A DNA stretch of 53,456 nucleotides from an uncultured Clostridia bacterium (GTDB taxonomy: Bacteria > Bacillota > Clostridia > UBA1381): assembly GCA_947626045.1 (NCBI GenBank), contig CANQQS010000003.1:1-53456 (forward strand). The letters are read 5' to 3'. Shown piece after piece: positions 1 to 9,253 of this stretch. Position 1 is the first letter of the stretch. Each line of letters opens with the position of its first letter. The notes below the pieces were generated by a model, which ran no database searches, was not told the origin of the DNA, and saw only the letters and a program-made list of their open reading frames with translations. Position numbers and translations under genes: made by a program.

Positions 1-34
1 GGGTTTTGCTTTTTAATTAGGAGGAGGAATTAAA

Positions 35-1222
35 ATGGCAAAACGAGCCAACGGAGAAGGAACAATCCGAAAACGGACAACAAAGAAGGGGAGTGTATAC
101 TGGGAAGGTCGATATTACGACCCAATAATAAAGAAACAATGCAGTATCTATGGGAATACAAAAGAGGAAGTGCGAAAGCAACTGACACAAAAAACAGTAG
201 AAAAAGACAACGGTAAATTTGTTAGTCGTAATGATATAACGCTTGATATGTGGTTTGAGAGCTATATCAAACTGTATAAGGAAGGAGTAATCAGACCGCA
301 GAGTGTACGCAGCATACGTAGCCGTTACACACATTCTATAAAACCATATTTGGGTGACAAACAGATACAGGACATAACGGATATGGATGTAAAGAATATG
401 CTTAACGAAGAATCAAAAATACATGTTACGTCAACAGTATTGCATATCAAAGCAGATATTACGTCTATGTTAGAAAAAGCAGCAGAAAAGAAATTGCTTT
501 TAACAAACCCAGCAAAAAATATTCCTATAGTAGAAGGGCAAAAAGAGACACGTTCAAAACGAGAACTCACAGATGAAGAAATATATTGGTTTATGTTAGG
601 AGTACAAGAAAAATGCCCAAAAGATATGTTGGTATTTCAACTATTATTAACAACAGGTGCAAGAATAGGTGAAATAGCAGGATTAAAATGGCGCGACTTT
701 AACGAAGATTTTTCATATGTCACCATTAACAGAACAGTAATAAGGGTGCAAAATGAAGATGAATGGATTGTTACTACCAATCAACCAAAAACGAAAGCAT
801 CTGTTCGTACTCTCCCTATAGTCCCAGAATTAAGACCTGAAATACAATCATGGAAAAGTAGGTTACAGTTAATCGCTAAACAATTTGATACAACATTAAC
901 CGATGACGATTTTGTATTTTATAACCGGAAAAAAGATAGGGTGTATGATGAAGGGCATTTCAAATCAGAAATAGAGATTATTCTGGGGTATTTGAAAAAT
1001 GAATATAACATTGATATACCACATTTCTCGCCACATCATTTCAGACATACTTTTACCACAAAAGCAATACGAAATAATATGTCAATGGAAATATTGAAGA
1101 ATCTATTGGGACACAGTGATTACAGGACAATAAGTAAAGTATATGCTCATACTTCACAGAAGGATAAAATGGATGCTGTTCTCAATATGTTTGCCGCTAA
1201 CCCAAATATAAAATTAGGGTAA
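35..1222 (+). CDS. Tyrosine recombinase / phage-type integrase (Tn916-like)
   Basis: 395 aa; N-terminal AP2-like/SAM-like arm (EGTIRKRTTKKGSVYWEGRYYD), catalytic motifs TGARIGEIAGLKW, HHFRHTFTTKAI, LLGHSDYRTISKVYAH; RBS aggaggaatt; much more AT-rich than neighbours. Confidence 0.95.
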   Translation: MAKRANGEGTIRKRTTKKGSVYWEGRYYDPIIKKQCSIYGNTKEEVRKQLTQKTVEKDNGKFVSRNDITLDMWFESYIKLYKEGVIRPQSVRSIRSRYTHSIKPYLGDKQIQDITDMDVKNMLNEESKIHVTSTVLHIKADITSMLEKAAEKKLLLTNPAKNIPIVEGQKETRSKRELTDEEIYWFMLGVQEKCPKDMLVFQLLLTTGARIGEIAGLKWRDFNEDFSYVTINRTVIRVQNEDEWIVTTNQPKTKASVRTLPIVPELRPEIQSWKSRLQLIAKQFDTTLTDDDFVFYNRKKDRVYDEGHFKSEIEIILGYLKNEYNIDIPHFSPHHFRHTFTTKAIRNNMSMEILKNLLGHSDYRTISKVYAHTSQKDKMDAVLNMFAANPNIKLG

Positions 1223-1259
1223 AATTAGGGTAAAATAAAAATTAATAAAATTTTACCCT
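1216..1259. terminator. Inverted/direct repeat after integrase (AGGGTAAAAT x2 direct, ATTTTACCCT inverted)
   Basis: AGGGTAAAAT at 1216-1225 and 1227-1236, inverse complement at 1250-1259; may be terminator and/or element-end sequence. Confidence 0.5.
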
Positions 1260-1335
1260 TAAAATAGGTTAAAGAATGTAGGAATAAAGCCAAATAACAG
1301 AGTAAGATGTTATCCAAAAAAAATTATTAAAAATG

Positions 1336-1364
1336 TAGACAATTCCGAATTTTTTTGATATAAT
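1336..1364 (+). promoter_or_regulatory. Sigma-A promoter (TAGACA-17-TATAAT)
   Basis: TAGACA 1336-1341, 17 bp, TATAAT 1359-1364, upstream of 1400 CDS. Confidence 0.6.
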
Positions 1365-1399
1365 ATACTCTGTATTAGTTTGTAAAAGAGGTGATATGA

Positions 1400-3859
1400 T
1401 TGAAGCTTCTTGAAAAATCGGCGCTGTGCGCGGCGGTTTTAACGGCTGCGCTCGCATTGGGCGTATCGGCGAACGCATCGCCGATAACGGAGCGGGACGC
1501 GCTCGCAAATGCCGTTTCGCTGTATGAAACGCTGTCGGGCGGCGAGGTAAACGTTCCGGCTGAACTTACGGAAGAAACCGACGACGCGGAGCTTCTGAAA
1601 TCGGCTCTGCTCGGTTACATAAATTTCGACGATACATATTACGTTTCACAAGGCGCAGGCATAAGACGGCAGGATTTCATATCTGTACTGTACAAGACGG
1701 TTGCTCTTGCCGACGACAGCTACATGATGTCGGCGGACGAGGCTGACAGCATACTAAACGAATGTTACAATAACGCGTACATAGACGATGAAAACAGAAT
1801 AGCGTACGCGTTTATGATAAAGCAGGGAATAGTCTCGAAAGGCGACGATACCGACCCGTCGGCGGAGCTTGACGAGGACGAGTGTGCCGCGCTCGTTGAA
1901 AGAGTGCGCGGCGGATTTTTGAAGGACGTTACAATGACGGTCGGCGGCGTGGACATAACGGTCGGCGCGAACGTGAGTACCGTTACAGATATTATGGGCG
2001 CTCCGAACCGTATCGACAAGACGGAGTATGGCTTTGAATGGTACGTTTACAATTCCGATTACGAGCATTTCTTCATGGTCGGCGTGCAGGCGGACAGAAT
2101 ATGCGCCGTATTTACGAACAGCGCGGACTTCGCTCTCGGTTCCGTAACATCGGGCTGCGAAATGGTGTACACCGCCGATTACGAGGGTGACCGCTGCTTC
2201 AGATTTTACCCGACGCCGGACGGCAGGGTTGACAGCGTACTCTACAATCCCGCGTACCGCGGTGAGGACGACAGCGCGGCTGTAACGCGCTCAAAGTCGC
2301 TTCTGCTGCTCGATATGATTAACGCCAACCGCGTAAAGAACGGCAAAATGATATACGCCGAGGACAGCGCGCTGAGCAGTGAGGCATGGCTCGCGGCGAT
2401 AGGGGCGGGCGACGCCGAAACGATAGCGATGTCGGGTTACGACGTGTTTTCAATGTACCGCCAACTTGTGGCTGACGATAATGAAATACTCACGCAGGAT
2501 ACCGATTACATAACGCCGGTGGGCATAAGCTCGTCAAATATGGACGAGGGCGGCGTGACCGCCAACATTATATCCGACACCGAACGCGAGGTGAGCGCGG
2601 CGGAGAACACGTCGGCGGAAATCGAGGATAATGATTATTCCGTAAACGGCGTGGACGAGGTGACAACGCCTGTGCTTTTGTCTCCGAAAACCGAGGACGC
2701 GTACAACGCGGGAGACGATATTGTAATAGAGCTTGCGATGCAGGCGGCGGAAAAGTATCATATTGAAGCGTTTGACGTTGAAAACGACCGCTACGCCGTA
2801 AACGAGTACGTCGTTACAGACGGTACGACGATAACGATACCCGGTGAGCTTTTGACCGAGGGCAGCGATTATCTGCTGACGGTAAGCTCGGTGACGGAGA
2901 ACGGCGAGTCGCTTTCCGCGGAGGAAACGCTCATAAGCTACGGCAGCGCGTACGACAGCGGCGTAAGCATAATCGCGCCGTACAACGAGGGCATACTCGA
3001 GGACGACTGCCTTGATATAACGTGGCAGTCCGATATGTACCACGATTTCGGCGTTGACATATACAATGAGCGCGACGAGCTCGTTTACAGTACGGTTGTG
3101 CGAGGTGAAAACGAGGCTCACGTAGAAGGGCTCGAGGGCGGCAAATACTTTTTGTACGTGTCGGCTCTGCGGCGCGGTACGGGCGTTGTAAAGGCGCAGG
3201 ACTGTGTAACGTTTACGGCGAAAATCCCCGAGCCGATTATAAGCGAAATAATCCTTGACAAGGACGAGATATATTACTACATCTACGAAGATGAGGAAAT
3301 GGGACTTCTCTACTTCTACGACGAGGAGCTTGTGGACGTGGAGGAGGACGGTGAAACCGTAACGAAGAAAAAGATTATACGCAAGCAGGTGAAGGCTACG
3401 AGCGGTTACAGACGGCTTGACGCGTACCGCACAAAGCCGGAGTTTACTACCGGCGACCCGACGATTACGCACGCAAGCGTCATGTACGACGGCACAGTCG
3501 GCAGTGCGATTGTGAGCGAGGCGTCGAAGTATATCGGCACTCCGTACGTTTGGGGCGGAACGTCGCCCGACGGCTTTGACTGCTCGGGACTCGTGCAGTA
3601 CGTCATGCAGTCGCTCGGCATAAGCGTGAACCGCGTGGCCGAAGATCAGTTTAAAAACGGCGTAAGCGTGAACCGCGACGAGCTTCAACCGGGCGACCTT
3701 GTATTCTTTGAACAAAACGGTTATATTCACCATGTGGGCATATATGCCGGAAACGGCATGATGATTCATGCTCCGCACTCGGGAGATGTTGTGAAATACC
3801 AGTCGATAGACACGGATTATTACCGCAGTGAATATGCGGGCGCAAGACGCGTTTATTAA
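1400..3859 (+). CDS. Secreted multidomain protein: N-terminal signal, SLH-like and CAP-associated-like regions, Ig-like region, C-terminal NlpC/P60 endopeptidase
   Basis: TTG start with RBS aaagaggtg; signal peptide MKLLEKSALCAAVLTAALALGVSANA; C-terminal YIGTPYVWGGTSPDGFDCSGLVQYVM...QPGDLVFFEQNGYIHHVGIYAGNGMMIHAP is NlpC/P60. Confidence 0.85.
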   Translation: MKLLEKSALCAAVLTAALALGVSANASPITERDALANAVSLYETLSGGEVNVPAELTEETDDAELLKSALLGYINFDDTYYVSQGAGIRRQDFISVLYKTVALADDSYMMSADEADSILNECYNNAYIDDENRIAYAFMIKQGIVSKGDDTDPSAELDEDECAALVERVRGGFLKDVTMTVGGVDITVGANVSTVTDIMGAPNRIDKTEYGFEWYVYNSDYEHFFMVGVQADRICAVFTNSADFALGSVTSGCEMVYTADYEGDRCFRFYPTPDGRVDSVLYNPAYRGEDDSAAVTRSKSLLLLDMINANRVKNGKMIYAEDSALSSEAWLAAIGAGDAETIAMSGYDVFSMYRQLVADDNEILTQDTDYITPVGISSSNMDEGGVTANIISDTEREVSAAENTSAEIEDNDYSVNGVDEVTTPVLLSPKTEDAYNAGDDIVIELAMQAAEKYHIEAFDVENDRYAVNEYVVTDGTTITIPGELLTEGSDYLLTVSSVTENGESLSAEETLISYGSAYDSGVSIIAPYNEGILEDDCLDITWQSDMYHDFGVDIYNERDELVYSTVVRGENEAHVEGLEGGKYFLYVSALRRGTGVVKAQDCVTFTAKIPEPIISEIILDKDEIYYYIYEDEEMGLLYFYDEELVDVEEDGETVTKKKIIRKQVKATSGYRRLDAYRTKPEFTTGDPTITHASVMYDGTVGSAIVSEASKYIGTPYVWGGTSPDGFDCSGLVQYVMQSLGISVNRVAEDQFKNGVSVNRDELQPGDLVFFEQNGYIHHVGIYAGNGMMIHAPHSGDVVKYQSIDTDYYRSEYAGARRVY

Positions 3860-3878
3860 ATTTCAGGGGGTACATAAC

Positions 3879-4529
3879 ATGGCAACCGATTTAAAGGCTT
3901 GTACAAATCCGCGCTACAGGCGCACAAACGCCGTTATGATAGTGATATGCGCGCTTTTGACGGCTTTCTCGCTTGTGATGGCGGTGGTGAGTATCGCGCA
4001 GCGGAAATTTCTGTTTATGGCGGCGTGGATTATAGCTATGATTTTGCTCGCGACGTACATAATCATACGTATAAACACTATATTCACAACGTCAATATCA
4101 ACGGATATGACAAACCTTTACATGAAGAACTGGTCAAACGATTTTCTGCCGTATGATTACGGCTATAAAATCAAAATTTTGAGCGAGTTTATACCGGCAA
4201 AGACAAAGACGCTCGAAATACCAATAAGCGAAATACGCACGATTATTATAGGCACGAAGAATTATATCAAGCGCAATCTTGACGCGGACACCGATTTTGC
4301 GAAAAACATACGCGCGCTTGAAAACAGCAAGGATTTCTATCGTAAGCGTACCATTTCGTCGATGGATATATTCTATGTCGAAACGCATGACGGAGAATGC
4401 TGCTACATGCCGATAGTGCAGTTTGACACGAGAGCGGTTGTAAAGATATTGCAAGCTTTGCGCTACCGCAATCCCGGCATCGTGATAAAATCAGTCGGCA
4501 GAGCGTATAAAAGATTGATTTCGGAATAA
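3879..4529 (+). CDS. Small membrane protein of unknown function (two TM helices)
   Basis: ATG at 3879 preceded by caggggg RBS; hydrophobic segments MIVICALLTAFSLVMAVV and FMAAWIIAMILLATYIIIRI. Confidence 0.7.
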   Translation: MATDLKACTNPRYRRTNAVMIVICALLTAFSLVMAVVSIAQRKFLFMAAWIIAMILLATYIIIRINTIFTTSISTDMTNLYMKNWSNDFLPYDYGYKIKILSEFIPAKTKTLEIPISEIRTIIIGTKNYIKRNLDADTDFAKNIRALENSKDFYRKRTISSMDIFYVETHDGECCYMPIVQFDTRAVVKILQALRYRNPGIVIKSVGRAYKRLISE

Positions 4530-4530
4530 T

Positions 4531-4556
4531 AAAAGCAGCCTTCGGGCTGCTTTTTG
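4531..4556. terminator. Bidirectional intrinsic terminator AGCAGCC-TTCG-GGCTGCTTTTT
   Basis: Perfect 7-bp stem, TTCG loop, flanked by A-run and T-run, between convergent genes. Confidence 0.85.
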
Positions 4557-4559
4557 CAA

Positions 4560-5384
4560 CTATGAAATATTGAGTTCGCCGCTCTCTATCATTCGTATCA
4601 CTGCGGCAACGGCGTCCTCGTCGCAGCTTTCGCGCGTTACGCAATCAGCCGCGGCTTTGACGCAGTCGGCAGCGTTTGCGACAGCGATACCCGTACCCGC
4701 CGCCTTAATCAGGCTAAGGTCGTTCTCGTTGTCGCCGACGGCTATGACGCGATTTGCCGGTATGCCGAGCATTTCCGCAAGCTTTAAAAGTCCCGTACCC
4801 TTGTCCGTGTCCTTCGGCAAAAGCTCGTAATACCACGGACTTGACTTCACGAACGTGTAGCTGTCCGCAAAAGGCGCACTGTCTACCGTTTCGCGCAGCA
4901 CGGACATATTTTCCTCCTCCGTCATGAACAGAATTTTTGTCCGGTCCTCGCCTATATCCTCATAACCGACAAAGTTATCGGGAAGCTCCTCAAGCCGCTG
5001 ATGCTCGAGAACAATATCGTTTACTTTGCAGAAATAAACCTTGTCGGCGGTGCAGATGACAATGCCGACATCGGGAAGTGTCTTTTCTATGTACCGTGCT
5101 GCATCGAGCGCGCCCTTATCGAGCGTGCGCAGCATAAGCGTTTTCTTCTTTTCAAAGTCGTAAATCGAGCCGCCGTTAAAGCACACAGCCGGCGCATTCG
5201 GCATAATCTGTCTTATTATTGGTTTCGCGCCGATCGGTATACGCCCCGTCGCGAACGTGAACAGTCCGCCTTCGGATTTAAAGTATTCTATCGCGTCGTA
5301 ATTTCCGCGTGACACACGCTTGTCGGACGTTAAAAGCGTGTCGTCCAAATCGACGCACAAAAGTATTCCGTCAAATTTACCCAT
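4560..5384 (-). CDS. HAD-superfamily (Cof-type) hydrolase
   Basis: MGKFDGILLCVDLDDTLLTSDKRVS; FATGR; NRVIAVGDNENDLSLIKAAGTGIAVANA; start at 5384 fits RBS. Confidence 0.9.
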   Translation of the reverse strand: MGKFDGILLCVDLDDTLLTSDKRVSRGNYDAIEYFKSEGGLFTFATGRIPIGAKPIIRQIMPNAPAVCFNGGSIYDFEKKKTLMLRTLDKGALDAARYIEKTLPDVGIVICTADKVYFCKVNDIVLEHQRLEELPDNFVGYEDIGEDRTKILFMTEEENMSVLRETVDSAPFADSYTFVKSSPWYYELLPKDTDKGTGLLKLAEMLGIPANRVIAVGDNENDLSLIKAAGTGIAVANAADCVKAAADCVTRESCDEDAVAAVIRMIESGELNIS

Positions 5385-5418
5385 AAAATTTCTCCTTAAA
5401 CGTTTTAACCGAAAATTG

Positions 5419-5934
5419 TCACACCGCAGATTGAACGTCGTCAATCAAATCTTCACCCGCGGCGGCGCCGGTCGCCAGCTTGTCGCACCGCTCGTTTTCG
5501 GGGTGACCGTCGTGACCCTTGACCCAGTTAAACCGCACGCTGTGACCATTCATCGCCCTTAAAAGCCTTTGCCACAAATCCACGTTTTTAACGGGATCCT
5601 TCGCCTTCCTTCTCCAATCCTTTTTTACCCAGTCGTCTATCCAGCCCTTGTTAAAGGCGTTGACGAGGTACTGCGAGTCCGAATAAATCACAACGTCGCA
5701 CTCTGTCTTTAACGCTTCCAGACCGACTATCGCCGCCATTATTTCCATTCTGTTGTTTGTCGTGTGCTTATAGCCCTGCGACAGCTCTTTCTCGTGTTTT
5801 TGACCGTCGGGCGTGACATAACGCAAAATCGTCCCGTATCCGCCCGGACCGGGATTGCCCGACGCCGAACCGTCGGTGTAGATCGTCACCTGATATTTCT
5901 TTGCCGCCTTGTTTCCGCCGTTTATATTTTCCAT
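5419..5934 (-). CDS. rnhA: Ribonuclease HI
   Basis: [64 protein letters not shown]. Confidence 0.95.
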   Translation of the reverse strand: MENINGGNKAAKKYQVTIYTDGSASGNPGPGGYGTILRYVTPDGQKHEKELSQGYKHTTNNRMEIMAAIVGLEALKTECDVVIYSDSQYLVNAFNKGWIDDWVKKDWRRKAKDPVKNVDLWQRLLRAMNGHSVRFNWVKGHDGHPENERCDKLATGAAAGEDLIDDVQSAV

Positions 5935-6059
5935 AATTTTATCCTCGTAAATCTGTAAAATTGCCGTGTCCGTACCGTTCAAATTTTCATTTTTGCGGTA
6001 ATATATTCATATAATAACACATTATTCCGAATAAATCCACAGTAAAATCAAAAAAACTA

Positions 6060-6088
6060 TTGTGCAAATCTCGGGAATATGATATAAT
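6060..6088 (+). promoter_or_regulatory. Sigma-A promoter (TTGTGC-17-TATAAT)
   Basis: TTGTGC 6060-6065, TATAAT 6083-6088, upstream of SNF2 gene. Confidence 0.6.
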
Positions 6089-6133
6089 TATAAGATACCG
6101 AAGATTTACACATCAGAGATGAAAGGCGGCAGT

Positions 6134-9100
6134 ATGCAGATTACGGAAAATATGATCAGGAAGATCTGCTCACCCACGATGTACAAAAGAGGACTGGAGT
6201 ATTTCAAGGAGTGGCGGGTACACCTGAGAAAGCGCGAGGAAAACTTAATAACAGCCGTTGTGGACGGCGACGAGCTGTACAGCGTAAACGTAAAGCTCGG
6301 AAATGAGGGCGTTACGGAGTATTTCTGTACCTGCCCGTATTACGAAACGATGAACGCCGCCTGCAAGCATATAATCGCGGCTTTGAAGCAGCGTCAGCTT
6401 GAGCTTGAAGAGGGAGCCGATTTTGTCGATGAAAATGACAAACTCGCGATGCAGCTCTGCGGCGACTACATTTCCGCGTCCGAAGAAAAAAAGCAGCTTC
6501 ACGTGAAATTTATATTCTATATCAGTAAGGGCAGAACCGGCGCGGACTACAGCATGTCGCTCGAAGTGGACGGCATAGAGGTTCACGGCGTCGAGGAATT
6601 TCTCGAAAAATATATAAAAGGCGAGGAATTTAAGTTTGACCGCTACAACAAATATAATCCGCGCGAGCATGAGTTCCCGTCCGCGCAGGACGAGCTTATA
6701 AAAATACTTGCCGAAACGTACGAGAGCCGCAGCGCGTCGGCGCAGATGTATATGAAGGCGGCTTACCGCGCATCGTTCGGCTCGATGGCGGCGCAGCGTA
6801 TTTTCCCGCTTTTGAAACGCGTCGATTACAGCGTCGTGTTCGACGGTATGACGCTCGGCAGAGTGCGTATAGCGGACGAAAATCCCGATATTATAATAGA
6901 TATAGACGGCGGCGACGGCGAGATCACCATGTCGGTAAGCGAGCGCGGCTTCGCGCTGACGCGCGGCGGAGAGTGGTTTTTGTACGAGAACACCATATAC
7001 CGCACCGACAGCGAGTGGCGCGGCTATTTCATGCCGATATACCGCGCGCTCGCGTCCGAGGGAAGGACGCAGTTGAGCTTCCGCGGCGACAACTCGATAC
7101 TGTTCGCCACGCACGTGCTGCCGCACCTGAAGGACAGACACGGCGTTATCGCACGCGGAATAGACGACCTCGTAATAAGCGAAAAGCCGTTTTTTGAGAT
7201 ATATTTTGACACGATAGACAACGGCATAACGGCTGTCGTACTCGCGAAGTACGGCAATTTATCGGTAAAGCTGCCGTCGGACGCTCCGGCGGACGGCAAA
7301 ATTGTCGTGCGCGATTTTGAGAGTGAGAAAGCCGTTATGTCCTCGTTCGCGTCGTTCGCGAACGATAACGGCACGCTGTCGCTCGACTCCGACAGGGATA
7401 TTTACATATTCCTCTCTGACGAAATACCGCGCCTTGAAAAAATGGCGAGGCTGTTTTTCTCTGACAGGTTTAAGAGCCTCACGATTACCGATGATGTGCC
7501 GATACGCGCTTCGGTGAGCTATATGTCGCACATAGACCTGCTCGAGGCGGGCTTTGAAAGCAACCTGTCATACGAGCAGATAAGCGGAATACTGAGTGCG
7601 GTAAAGCTCAAAAAGAGCTTTTACCGCATGTCGAACGGCAGCTTTATAGACCTTGAACACAGCAAGCAGCTCGGAACGCTTAACCTGCTCAATCAGCTCG
7701 ATTTCACGTATGAGGATCTGCGTGTCGGCACAAAGACGATACCGAAATACCACGCGCTTTACTTAAATTCACTCGATAGCGTGAAGAAAAACAAGAGCTT
7801 TGTCACCTTTATGGAGGACATGAAAAAGATAAAGCCTGCGGTGCCTGAAAATCTTGAGGGCGTAATAAGAGGGTACCAGCGCGACGGTATGGAGTGGCTC
7901 ACGCAGCTTGCGTATCTCGGTTTCGGCGGCATACTTGCCGACGATATGGGACTTGGTAAAACCTTGCAGGTAATCGCGTACATTCACGGCATAAAGCCCG
8001 ACAAGCCCTGCCTTATAGTCGCACCGAGCGCGCTTCTCTACAACTGGCAGAACGAGATAAACAAGTTTATTCCCGACGCGGAATCGCTCATAATCGACGG
8101 CGCAAGGGAGGAACGCGAAAAACGCATGAAGGACATGGACAAGTACGAGTTTATAATAACGTCGTACCCGCTTTTAAGGCGCGACATCGCGCTTTACAGC
8201 GAAAAGGAGTTTTCCTATTGCTTTATAGACGAGGCGCAGCACATAAAAAATCCGCGCACAATGAGCGCGCGGAGCGTAAAACGCATAAACGCGCGTCACA
8301 AATTCGCGCTTACCGGCACGCCAATTGAAAATTCTCTCATGGAGCTGTGGTCGATATTCGACTTTATCATGCCCGGCTACCTTTACAGCGCGCATGAGTT
8401 CCGCACAAAGTACGAGATGCCGCTCGTAAAGGACGGCGCCAAGATGACGGCGAACACGTTCCGCGCGAGGATAAAGCCGTTTATGCTGCGGCGAATGAAG
8501 CGCGACGTTTTGACGGAGCTTCCCGATAAGATTGAAAATACAATTTACGCAGAACTTACTCCCGAGCAGAAGGACGTTTACTCCGCTTACCTCGCCGTCG
8601 CCAGACAGCAGACGAAGGAGTATCTTGAAGAAGGCGGACAGGGCAGAATGAAGATTTTGTCACTGATTATGAGGCTGAGGCAGATATGCTGCCACCCCGT
8701 ACTGTTCGACGAAAATTACAAAAAGGACAGCGCGAAGCTTGACCTTCTTTTAGAGCTTGTTTCGAACGCACGGAGCTCGGGACACCGCGTGCTTGTGTTC
8801 TCACAGTTCACATCGATGCTTTCAATCATAAGCGCAAAGCTTGATGAGGAGGAGTGCGAATACTTCTACCTCGACGGTCACACACCGTCGAAGGAGCGCA
8901 GCGAGCTTGCGCGGCGTTTTAACGGCGGCGAGCGCGACGTGTTCCTTATTTCGCTCAAGGCGGGCGGCGTGGGACTTAACCTCACCGGCGCGGACACGGT
9001 TATCCATTATGACCCGTGGTGGAACCCCGCGGTAATGGATCAGGCGTCCGACCGCGCGTACCGCATTGGTCAGACGAAGGCGGTGCAGATAATGCGCCTT

Positions 9101-9238
9101 GCGGCGAAGGGTACGATCGAGGAAAAAATAATTCAGCTTCAGGAAAGCAAGCGCAATCTCGCGGACGATATAGTGAGAGTGAACACTGAAACGTTCGCCT
9201 CACTGACCGATAAGGAGATACTTTCACTGTTTGAATAA
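6134..9238 (+). CDS. SNF2-family DEAD-like helicase with N-terminal SWIM zinc finger
   Basis: SWIM CTCPYYETMNAACKHI; GGILADDMGLGKTLQVIAYI; DEAQHIKN; LTGTPIEN; RAYRIGQTKAVQ; start at 6134 after gaaaggcgg RBS. Confidence 0.93.
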   Translation: MQITENMIRKICSPTMYKRGLEYFKEWRVHLRKREENLITAVVDGDELYSVNVKLGNEGVTEYFCTCPYYETMNAACKHIIAALKQRQLELEEGADFVDENDKLAMQLCGDYISASEEKKQLHVKFIFYISKGRTGADYSMSLEVDGIEVHGVEEFLEKYIKGEEFKFDRYNKYNPREHEFPSAQDELIKILAETYESRSASAQMYMKAAYRASFGSMAAQRIFPLLKRVDYSVVFDGMTLGRVRIADENPDIIIDIDGGDGEITMSVSERGFALTRGGEWFLYENTIYRTDSEWRGYFMPIYRALASEGRTQLSFRGDNSILFATHVLPHLKDRHGVIARGIDDLVISEKPFFEIYFDTIDNGITAVVLAKYGNLSVKLPSDAPADGKIVVRDFESEKAVMSSFASFANDNGTLSLDSDRDIYIFLSDEIPRLEKMARLFFSDRFKSLTITDDVPIRASVSYMSHIDLLEAGFESNLSYEQISGILSAVKLKKSFYRMSNGSFIDLEHSKQLGTLNLLNQLDFTYEDLRVGTKTIPKYHALYLNSLDSVKKNKSFVTFMEDMKKIKPAVPENLEGVIRGYQRDGMEWLTQLAYLGFGGILADDMGLGKTLQVIAYIHGIKPDKPCLIVAPSALLYNWQNEINKFIPDAESLIIDGAREEREKRMKDMDKYEFIITSYPLLRRDIALYSEKEFSYCFIDEAQHIKNPRTMSARSVKRINARHKFALTGTPIENSLMELWSIFDFIMPGYLYSAHEFRTKYEMPLVKDGAKMTANTFRARIKPFMLRRMKRDVLTELPDKIENTIYAELTPEQKDVYSAYLAVARQQTKEYLEEGGQGRMKILSLIMRLRQICCHPVLFDENYKKDSAKLDLLLELVSNARSSGHRVLVFSQFTSMLSIISAKLDEEECEYFYLDGHTPSKERSELARRFNGGERDVFLISLKAGGVGLNLTGADTVIHYDPWWNPAVMDQASDRAYRIGQTKAVQIMRLAAKGTIEEKIIQLQESKRNLADDIVRVNTETFASLTDKEILSLFE

Positions 9239-9253
9239 CGGAGGTTTACAGGT

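Noticed and set aside
2534-3778. 414-aa antisense ORF opposite the NlpC/P60 gene
   Set aside because: Low-complexity R/H/V/Y-rich translation typical of antisense frames of GC-biased genes; no RBS or family motifs
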